From RGIG3178 sp942492795 (GTDB lineage Bacteria > Bacillota > Clostridia > Christensenellales > QAND01), in the NCBI GenBank assembly GCA_942492795.1, contig OW818639.1:1-64000 (forward strand): a DNA stretch of 64,000 bases, given 5' to 3'. A program made the position numbers and the translations under genes. Below are positions 58,396-64,000 of this stretch, one piece after another. A model generated the notes under the pieces. It was not told where the DNA came from. It worked only from the letters and a program-made list of their open reading frames with translations, and made no database searches. Numbering within the stretch: position 1 is the stretch's first letter; each line of letters opens with the position of its first letter.

Positions 58396-59081
58396 GGAAC
58401 AAGGCTTCCGATTGTCAGAGAGAATGCTTTTTGCTTAAGGATCAAAACCACGTCCTTTTCAACCGTCAGCAGGCCGTCCTGCCGCATCCGTTTGAGTTCG
58501 CGCGAGAGCGAAGGTCGGGCGATGCCCAAAAGTTCCGCTATTTCTGTTTTGGATTGCTCCAGCGAAAAGCAAAGGCATCGTTTGTTTTCCGCCTGATGCG
58601 CAAGATACAGGATGATCCTGCTGCGAACGCTGTTTTGCGAAAGAACGCGTATCTTCATCTGATACATCGAAATCCGCTCCGAGAGGCATTCCATCACGTT
58701 GCGGCGGAAATCGGGGATTTTTTGCATCAGTTCTTCGATCTTGGCAAACGGTATATACAAAATGCCTGCGGCGGTGTTCGCCACAAGCGTATAGGGATAG
58801 GTTTGATTTTTGGAATGCATCAGCGCCAGACCGAAGAAGTCCCCCTGCGGCAGTGACTGGATCTTGACCGTTTCGCCGGATGGCGATAATTGGAAAACCG
58901 ACAGCGTTCCGTTTAGGATGATCCCGACGCAATGCAGCGGCTCCCCTTCCTGGAGCAATACCGCATGCTTATTAAACCGCGACGCGATTAAGCTTTCGGG
59001 TTCCAGTATCCTTGCCAGGTCGTCTTGCCCGATCCCCGCAAAAAGACGGCTTTGCGCGACCCCTTCCACCAAAGCGTTCAA
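58392..59081 (-). CDS. Crp/Fnr-family regulator, probably of the hcp locus
   Basis: The 229-residue protein has an N-terminal cyclic-nucleotide-binding fold (about residues 15-125; GIILNGTLSVFQLSPSGETVKIQSLPQGDFFG) and a C-terminal winged helix (TEIAELLGIARPSLSRELKRMRQDGLL). There is no N-terminal cysteine cluster as in Fnr. It starts at TTG 59081 with GAGGTAAGGA upstream. It is divergent from the cupin-hcp genes, as HcpR-type nitrosative-stress regulators often are, and a TGTAAC-N4-GTTACA dyad lies between them. Confidence 0.88.
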   Translation of the reverse strand: MNALVEGVAQSRLFAGIGQDDLARILEPESLIASRFNKHAVLLQEGEPLHCVGIILNGTLSVFQLSPSGETVKIQSLPQGDFFGLALMHSKNQTYPYTLVANTAAGILYIPFAKIEELMQKIPDFRRNVMECLSERISMYQMKIRVLSQNSVRSRIILYLAHQAENKRCLCFSLEQSKTEIAELLGIARPSLSRELKRMRQDGLLTVEKDVVLILKQKAFSLTIGSLVP

Positions 59082-59098
59082 ATCCTTACCTCGTAATG

Positions 59099-59114
59099 TG
59101 TAACCGTTGTTACA
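59099..59114. promoter_or_regulatory. Crp/Fnr-type operator between the regulator and cupin-hcp
   Basis: TGTAACCGTTGTTACA has perfect 6-bp arms and a 4-nt centre. From memory, clostridial HcpR sites are described as GTAAC-N4-GTTAC palindromes, which this fits. It could serve both divergent genes. Confidence 0.6.
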
Positions 59115-59173
59115 GATATTCGTCTTCGTTTATCATACACTCAAAGCAAAGACCATTCAAGGGAGGGTTCGGG

Positions 59174-59488
59174 ATGATAGAACAGATTTTCATGTTCACA
59201 AGAGGCGATGCCAGAGTGACGGAACCGGTGGTTCGGGATGAAAACCTGCATTACATGCATGTCATCTTAAGCAGGAATGACAGGCTTCCCGTACATGAAA
59301 GCAATGCCGTCACTTACATGACCGTTCTGCGCGGCATGATTTCCATCGGCCTTGCGGATCAGCCGATGCACAACTATTGCGTGGGAACTGTTTTGAAGAT
59401 ACCGTTCGGAACGAAGATGGACATTCAAAACACGTCGGAGGATACGCTTGAATTCACCATTGTGAAAGCTCCGGCACCAAAAGACTGA
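59174..59488 (+). CDS. Small cupin-domain protein
   Basis: The 104-residue protein has a single cupin barrel: ENLHYMHVILSRNDRLPVHESNAVTYMTVLRGMISI and VGTVLKIPFGTKMDIQNTSEDTLEFTIVKAP. Histidines that could bind metal are few. It lies 20 bp upstream of hcp with a good ribosome site (AAGGGAGGGTTCGGG), so it is probably co-transcribed and under the same Crp/Fnr regulator. Cupins are sometimes found with hcp, but the role is not known. Confidence 0.85.
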   Translation: MIEQIFMFTRGDARVTEPVVRDENLHYMHVILSRNDRLPVHESNAVTYMTVLRGMISIGLADQPMHNYCVGTVLKIPFGTKMDIQNTSEDTLEFTIVKAPAPKD

Positions 59489-59508
59489 TTTTTTTAGGAG
59501 GATACTAT

Positions 59509-61137
59509 ATGAGCATGTTTTGTTACCAGTGTCAGGAAACAGCAAGAGGAACGGGCTGCGATGTGCGCGGCGTGTGCGGCAAAAGCGAAGAAGTGGCCAA
59601 GCTGCAGGATTTGCTGCTGTATACGATCAAGGGCATGGCGGACGCCATGATAAAGGGCAACGCGCCCGTGCCGGAACTTAAGGAAGCCAACCGGCAGATC
59701 CTCAACAGCCTGTTTACCACCATCACCAACGCCAATTTCGACGATGCCTCCATCGAAGCGCAGATCAACGCGATGATTGTGATGCGCGACGGAATAATAA
59801 AGGCCTATCCCGCCAACAACCTGCACGACGCTGCCACGTTTACGGTGGACTCAAAGCAATCGATGCTTGAAAAAGCGGCGCAAATAGGCGTACTCTCAAC
59901 AACCGATCCCGACATACGTTCGTTGCGCCAGACGATACTAAACGGCCTTAAGGGTATCTCGGCGTATGCCGAACATGCGCTGCACCTGCATCAGGAAGAT
60001 CCCGCAATCTACCAATTTATGGCGGAAACGCTGTCCAAACTTTTGGACGACAACCTTGGCGTTGCAGAACTGCTGGCATTGGCGCTTGCGACGGGCACGG
60101 CGGGCGTTTCTTCCATGGCGTTGCTGGACAAAGCCAATACCACGGCGTACGGCAATCCCGAGATCACAACGGTCAACATCGGCGTTCGCAAGAATCCCGC
60201 CATTTTGATCTCCGGCCACGACCTTATCGATCTTCAACAGCTTTTGGAGCAGACAAAGGGTACTGGTGTGGACGTGTACACGCACAGCGAAATGCTGCCC
60301 GCGCATTATTATCCGGCGTTTAAAAAGTATGACAATTTTGCGGGCAACTACGGCAACGCATGGTGGAAACAGGTGGGTGAATTTGAGACATTCCACGGAC
60401 CGGTGCTGTTCACATCCAACTGCATCGTTCCGCCGCGTAGTGAAGAAGTCAAATCCCGCATCTTCACCACAAACAGCACGGGCTATCCCGGCTGCGTTCA
60501 CATCGTGGCGGATGAAAACGGCCACAAGGATTTCAGCCAAATCATTGAACTGGCAAAAACCCTGCCGGCGCCGCAGGAGATTGAGACCGGCACCATCGTC
60601 GGCGGATTTGCGCACAATCAGGTTTTAAAACTCGCGGACAAGATCGTGGACGCCGTCAAATCCGGCGCGATCAAGCGGTTTTTCGTGATGGCGGGCTGCG
60701 ACGGGCGTATGCGCTCGCGCGAATACTACAGTGAATTTGCGCAGAAACTGCCGAAGGATACCGTAATTTTAACGGCGGGCTGCGCCAAGTACCGCTACAA
60801 CAAGCTCGATTTGGGCGATATCGGCGGCATCCCACGGGTGCTGGACGCAGGACAGTGCAACGATTCGTATTCGCTGGTACTCATCGCCAACGCGCTGAAG
60901 GACGCTTTCGGACTTTCAAGCATCAACGAGCTTCCGATAACGTTCAACATCGCGTGGTACGAACAGAAGGCGGTACTGGTTCTTTTGGCGCTGCTGTCGC
61001 TTGGCATCACAAACATACACCTCGGCCCGACGCTGCCGGGGTTTGCCAGTGAAAACGTGTTGAAGGTGCTGGTCGAACAGTTCGGCATGGCCGGTATCGG
61101 AACCGCAGACGAAGACGTAGCGATGTTTATGTCGTAA
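59509..61137 (+). CDS. hcp: Hydroxylamine reductase, hybrid cluster protein
   Basis: The 542-residue protein starts MSMFCYQCQETARGTGCDVRGVCG, the N-terminal cysteine cluster of class I/II hybrid cluster proteins. It also has FTSNCIVPP, NSTGYPGCVHI, VMAGCDGRM, TAGCAKYRYNKL and GQCNDSYS, which supply the ligands of the hybrid 4Fe-2S-2O cluster. Hcp reduces nitric oxide or hydroxylamine and also affects protein S-nitrosylation. The ATG follows AGGAGGATACTAT. It ends the cupin-hcp operon. Confidence 0.96.
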   Translation: MSMFCYQCQETARGTGCDVRGVCGKSEEVAKLQDLLLYTIKGMADAMIKGNAPVPELKEANRQILNSLFTTITNANFDDASIEAQINAMIVMRDGIIKAYPANNLHDAATFTVDSKQSMLEKAAQIGVLSTTDPDIRSLRQTILNGLKGISAYAEHALHLHQEDPAIYQFMAETLSKLLDDNLGVAELLALALATGTAGVSSMALLDKANTTAYGNPEITTVNIGVRKNPAILISGHDLIDLQQLLEQTKGTGVDVYTHSEMLPAHYYPAFKKYDNFAGNYGNAWWKQVGEFETFHGPVLFTSNCIVPPRSEEVKSRIFTTNSTGYPGCVHIVADENGHKDFSQIIELAKTLPAPQEIETGTIVGGFAHNQVLKLADKIVDAVKSGAIKRFFVMAGCDGRMRSREYYSEFAQKLPKDTVILTAGCAKYRYNKLDLGDIGGIPRVLDAGQCNDSYSLVLIANALKDAFGLSSINELPITFNIAWYEQKAVLVLLALLSLGITNIHLGPTLPGFASENVLKVLVEQFGMAGIGTADEDVAMFMS

Positions 61138-61154
61138 CGAATCATTGCACGGCT

Positions 61155-61189
61155 AAGAACACATCCTGCATCGGATGTGTTCTTTTTTT
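61155..61189 (+). terminator. Terminator of the cupin-hcp operon
   Basis: AAGAACACATCC and GGATGTGTTCTT form a 12-bp stem around TGCATC, with seven T residues. Confidence 0.9.
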
Positions 61190-61262
61190 GCATGCAAGGT
61201 GCAGAACACGCATCGATTCCGGAGGAAATCGCAACCAAATCCAAATATTTTCTTTGATTATA

Positions 61263-61320
61263 TTGACATTCTTCGATGTGAAGAATACTATAGAGATAAA
61301 AATAATCGAAATATTTCGAT
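61263..61320 (+). promoter_or_regulatory. ars promoter with two ArsR-type operators
   Basis: TTGACA (61263-61268), 17 bp and TACTAT (61286-61291) form a strong promoter. The spacer region has ATTCTTC-N5-GAAGAAT (61268-61286), and after the -10 lies the perfect palindrome ATCGAAATATTTCGAT (61305-61320). ArsR/SmtB repressors bind such AT-rich dyads and leave on binding As(III). Confidence 0.7.
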
Positions 61321-61334
61321 ATGAGGTGAAACAG

Positions 61335-61652
61335 ATGCGAGATCATACCGATGATGCAAGGGTATTCCGGGCCTTTTGCGACGAAAACAGGCTTCAGATA
61401 CTCGAGATGCTGCGTTCCGGCGAAAAATGCGCCTGCAAGCTGTTGGAGGACCTGCACATCAGCCAATCGACCCTTTCTCATCATATGAAGCTTTTGTGCG
61501 AATCAGGCGTTGTTCAAAGCCGCCGCGAGGGCAAGTGGACATACTATGCCATCAGCGCCGAGGGACGGCGGTATGCGGCTGTGCTGCTGATGATGCTGAC
61601 CAACACGAGCGAAACCATCGCCGGTTCGCAGGAACTCTGCGCCAATCTTTAA
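61335..61652 (+). CDS. arsR: ArsR-family arsenic repressor
   Basis: The 105-residue protein is a winged-helix ArsR repressor: FRAFCDENRLQILEMLRSGEKCACKLLEDLHISQSTLSHHMKLLCESGVV. The CAC in the recognition region corresponds to the CxC thiols that bind As(III). The ATG at 61335 follows ATGAGGTGAAACAG; the longer open frame upstream covers the operators and is rejected. First gene of the ars operon. Confidence 0.93.
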   Translation: MRDHTDDARVFRAFCDENRLQILEMLRSGEKCACKLLEDLHISQSTLSHHMKLLCESGVVQSRREGKWTYYAISAEGRRYAAVLLMMLTNTSETIAGSQELCANL

Positions 61653-61676
61653 CACCATTTCCCGGGAGGAAACAGT

Positions 61677-62681
61677 ATGCAAGCCTTATGGCTCTTCTTT
61701 CAAAATCAAATATTGGGCATGAAGTGGCTCAACGCGCTTTTCGGAGCCTTGTTAAGCGCGCTTGGATTTGACGCAAACAGCCGCCTGTACGGCGGCATCC
61801 AGTTTTTTCTGTATGACACGGTCAAGATATTCATCCTGCTCTCGACGCTGATCTTTGTGATCTCTTACATCCAAAGCCACTTTCCGCCGGAACGCACGAA
61901 GAAGATCATCGGGCGGTTCCACGGCATCACAGCCAACATTCTTGCTGCACTGCTGGGCACGGTTACGCCGTTTTGCTCCTGCTCCTCCATTCCGCTGTTT
62001 ATCGGCTTTACGGGCGCGGGGTTGCCTCTGGGCGTTACGTTTTCGTTTTTGATCTCCTCGCCGCTGGTCGATCTCGGTTCGCTGATTCTTCTGATGAGCA
62101 TCTTCGGTTGGAAAGTTGCAATCGCCTATGTGCTTGTCGGCCTCGTACTGGCGGTGAGCGGCGGCACGCTGATACAGAAATTCGGCATGGAAAAACACGT
62201 GGAGGAATTCATCCTCAAAGCGGGCAGCGTGGATCTGGATACACCCGAATTGACCCGGCATGACCGCATCGAATATGCGTTTGAACAGGTGAAGGCAACG
62301 GTCAAAAAGGTCGCGCCGTATATTGTCATCGGTGTGGCGATCGGCGCCATCATCCACAATGTGATCCCGGAACGTTGGATCATCTCTGTTCTGGGCAGCA
62401 ACAATCCCTTCTCCGTCCCGTTGGCAACGCTTATCGGCGTGCCGATGTACGCAGACATCTTCGGAACAATACCCGTGGCGGAAAGCCTGTTTTTAAAGGG
62501 CGCGGGACTGGGCACCGTCCTGTCGTTCATGATGGCGGTCACGGCGCTTTCGCTGCCGTCGATGATCATGCTGCGCAAGGCTGTGAAGCCTAAATTGCTT
62601 GGCGTTTTTGTAGGCATCGTAACGTTCGGCATCATGCTGATCGGATTTCTGTTCAACGCGCTTCAATACCTGTTCATTTAA
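61677..62681 (+). CDS. arsP: ArsP-type permease
   Basis: The 334-residue protein has about eight to ten membrane spans and the permease motif GTVTPFCSCSSIPLFIGFTGAGLPLGVTFSFLISSPLVD in its first half, with a matching second half (GVPMYADIFGTIPVAESLFLKGAGLG). Such ArsP/DUF318 permeases export trivalent organoarsenicals or arsenite. It starts 24 bp after arsR, following GGGAGGAAACAGT. The two cysteines of CSCSS are thought to carry the arsenic. Confidence 0.93.
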   Translation: MQALWLFFQNQILGMKWLNALFGALLSALGFDANSRLYGGIQFFLYDTVKIFILLSTLIFVISYIQSHFPPERTKKIIGRFHGITANILAALLGTVTPFCSCSSIPLFIGFTGAGLPLGVTFSFLISSPLVDLGSLILLMSIFGWKVAIAYVLVGLVLAVSGGTLIQKFGMEKHVEEFILKAGSVDLDTPELTRHDRIEYAFEQVKATVKKVAPYIVIGVAIGAIIHNVIPERWIISVLGSNNPFSVPLATLIGVPMYADIFGTIPVAESLFLKGAGLGTVLSFMMAVTALSLPSMIMLRKAVKPKLLGVFVGIVTFGIMLIGFLFNALQYLFI

Positions 62682-62695
62682 GGGAGGAAAGAACA

Positions 62696-63502
62696 ATGGC
62701 AAAAACCTGGTATCCTGTCATCGATTATATGCTGTGCGAGGAATGCGGCATATGCAACGACTTTTGCCGGCACGATGTGTATGACAGAGCAAAAGCCCCG
62801 TCTCCTGTGGTGACAAACCCGGACGGGTGCATCGAGAATTGCCACGGCTGCGGCAACCTTTGTCCCGCGGGTGCGATCACCTATGTCGGCGAGAACACAA
62901 ACTGGACGCCGCCTTTCGGCGAAGCCTCCGATGATGCGATCTGCGGTTGCGGCGAGGGCTGCGCTTGCGGCAGCGGATGCGGCTGTTCGGACGGCACGGA
63001 TTGTACTGACGTCAACGTCGAATTTCTGTACCTCGATCTTGAAACCTGCGAGCGGTGCATGGCAACGGACAGCACGGTCGATTTTGCGGTGGATGCGCTT
63101 AGGGATGTCCTTTTGGAATTGGGCTATCGGATGAATGTGAACAAGGTGAACATTCAATCCGCCGAAATGGCGGAGCAATACCGCTTTTTAAGCTCCCCCA
63201 CCATCCGGGTGAACGGCACGGACATCTGCACGGATGTGCAGGAGAATGCCTGCTCCGACTGCGGGGACATCTGCGGAAGCGACATGGAATGCCGCGTGTT
63301 CGTCTACAAAGGAGAAGCCTATGACCAGCCGCCCAAAGCCATGATCATGGACGGCATCCTGCGCGCGATCTTCGCCCCAAAGGTAAATCCGCAGGAAACG
63401 CCCTACGTGCTGAGCGAAAACCTGAAAACGTTTTTCTCCGGTTCGGCTTCGCACTGCAGCGATGCATGCGGCTCATGCGAATGCGAGTGCGAGTGCAAGT
63501 AG
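62696..63502 (+). CDS. Ferredoxin-DUF2703 fusion with cysteine-rich linker and tail
   Basis: The 268-residue protein has three parts. Residues 1-65 are a two-cluster ferredoxin (C14xxC17xxC20xxxC24 and C45xxxC49xxC52xxxC56P). Residues 83-103 are a Cys/Gly linker with seven cysteines in CG(E/S)GC-type steps. From about 107 to 235 comes a DUF2703 thioredoxin-like domain (VEFLYLDLETCERCMATD, SSPTIRVNGTDIC, NACSDCGDICGSD). The last 15 residues end in a run of alternating cysteines (CECECECK). In the ars operon it may bind or reduce arsenic with low-potential electrons. The ATG follows AGGGAGGAAAGAAC. Confidence 0.88.
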   Translation: MAKTWYPVIDYMLCEECGICNDFCRHDVYDRAKAPSPVVTNPDGCIENCHGCGNLCPAGAITYVGENTNWTPPFGEASDDAICGCGEGCACGSGCGCSDGTDCTDVNVEFLYLDLETCERCMATDSTVDFAVDALRDVLLELGYRMNVNKVNIQSAEMAEQYRFLSSPTIRVNGTDICTDVQENACSDCGDICGSDMECRVFVYKGEAYDQPPKAMIMDGILRAIFAPKVNPQETPYVLSENLKTFFSGSASHCSDACGSCECECECK

Positions 63503-63579
63503 AATAGATTTTACCGATTTTTTACCGGAAGCAAACGCCGAATTGGCGCTTGCGCTTTACATTAAAAGGAGACAATCAA

Positions 63580-63909
63580 ATGGCATTGTTTGGAAAAAAA
63601 GCTGACGCAACGAACACACAGCCCGGCAGCGCGCAAAGCGAGGCGCCGAAGTTGTTGGCGACGGATTTGAACGTGAAGATCCTCGGCTCCGGCTGCGACA
63701 AATGCAACGAACTGGAAGCCAACACATATGCGGCGCTTAGAGAACTTGGCATCGATGCCTCAATGGATCATGTCACCGATTTTGGCGAAATCGCGAAATA
63801 CGGCGTGATGTCAACACCCGCGCTTGTGGTAAACGGCAAGGTGGTATCCTACGGCAAGGTGCTGAAAACCGCCGACGTCGTAAAGCTTTTGCAAAAGATT
63901 CTCGGCTGA
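63580..63909 (+). CDS. Small thioredoxin-like redox protein
   Basis: The 109-residue protein has a 40-residue polar N-terminal extension and a thioredoxin-like core of the TM0996/MTH895 type: LNVKILGSGCDKCNELEANTYAAL (CxxC), YGVMSTPALVVNGKVVSYGKVL. These small redoxins recycle disulfides, and in ars operons one may serve the arsenate reductase. The ATG at 63580 follows AAAAGGAGACAATCA; the upstream in-frame codons hold this site and are excluded. Confidence 0.9.
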   Translation: MALFGKKADATNTQPGSAQSEAPKLLATDLNVKILGSGCDKCNELEANTYAALRELGIDASMDHVTDFGEIAKYGVMSTPALVVNGKVVSYGKVLKTADVVKLLQKILG

Positions 63910-63938
63910 GTTTCCGAAAAAGCCGACGGGAGGTACCG

Positions 63939-64000
63939 ATGGATAAACTGAAGGTCGCATTCGTCTGCGTGCACAATTCCTGCCGCAGCCAGATCGCAGA
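63939..64000 (+). CDS. arsC: Arsenate reductase of the LMW-phosphatase type, cut by window edge
   Basis: Only 20 codons are in the window: MDKLKVAFVCVHNSCRSQIA. The CVHNSCRSQ loop is the Cx5R phosphatase-like active site of thioredoxin-coupled arsenate reductases. The ATG follows GGGAGGTACCG, 29 bp after the redoxin gene, so it belongs to the ars operon. Confidence 0.85.
   Translation, partial: MDKLKVAFVCVHNSCRSQIA

Noticed and set aside
1..64000. CRISPR arrays, tRNA or rRNA genes, integrases, transposases, riboswitch folds
   Set aside because: Looked for throughout; no regular spacer-repeat array, cloverleaf, rRNA motif, recombinase or recognisable riboswitch core was found.

Overview
The window reads as a chromosomal segment of an anaerobic, endospore-forming member of the Firmicutes, most likely class Clostridia, with moderate G+C. 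Sporulation is shown by a cotJABC coat operon (53.0-54.1 kb) and a SleL/YaaH-type LysM plus GH18 cortex enzyme (44.0-45.2 kb). Anaerobic life is suggested by rubrerythrin with a PerR-type regulator, hybrid cluster protein, several 4Fe-4S proteins, a ferredoxin-thioredoxin reductase-like protein and an Fe-S serine dehydratase. A Gram-positive style envelope is suggested by class B sortase, LspA and at least ten predicted lipoproteins. No rRNA, tRNA, CRISPR array, transposase or phage gene was seen.

Layout. 0-1.5 kb: a partial sugar-phosphate isomerase and a perR-rbr peroxide operon with a near-consensus PerR box. 1.6-17.2 kb: a region rich in lipoproteins of unknown role (two paralogues of one family, a WG-repeat protein, a transglutaminase-like protein, a gluzincin-type protein and a Pro/Ser/Thr-linker protein). 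It is interrupted by an aldo/keto reductase, a TetR-controlled MacAB-like efflux operon and a protein tyrosine phosphatase. 17.3-18.6 kb: small unrecognised proteins. 18.7-21.4 kb: a two-component system divergent from a small DUF2680-like secreted protein. 21.9-31 kb: aminotransferase, NlpC/P60 endopeptidase, serine dehydratase, CopZ-like protein, ComEC-like hydrolase lipoprotein, PflX-like radical SAM protein, M15 peptidase and a Na/Pi cotransporter behind a Pho-box-like array. 31.2-36.9 kb: trmL, DUF362 ferredoxin and HAD phosphatase genes, a glutaredoxin plus FTR-rubredoxin pair, lspA and an HD-GYP response regulator. 36.9-49.4 kb: PAS histidine kinase, OGG-type glycosylase, MFS transporter, esterase, TipA-like MerR regulator, SleL, dCTP deaminase, glyoxalase-fold protein, ArsM-like methyltransferase and sortase B. 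49.6-61.2 kb: GtrA protein, a frameshifted RNase Z-like gene, an MGMT-like protein, cotJ, a VanX-like lipoprotein, a 0.7-kb repeat-bearing gap, DUF1801, rhodanese and YegP-like proteins, and a Crp/Fnr - cupin - hcp nitrosative-stress locus. 61.3-64 kb: an arsenic operon (arsR, arsP, a ferredoxin-DUF2703 fusion, a thioredoxin-like protein, arsC) that runs off the right edge.

Many genes stand alone or in short operons with strong Shine-Dalgarno sites and clear intrinsic terminators. Start codons other than ATG are common: TTG recurs, and two genes appear to have ACG or ATC where the start is expected. Several regulators sit beside recognisable operators (PerR, TetR, MerR, ArsR and Crp/Fnr types). 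All assignments come from reading the sequence and recalling family motifs; no database search was run.
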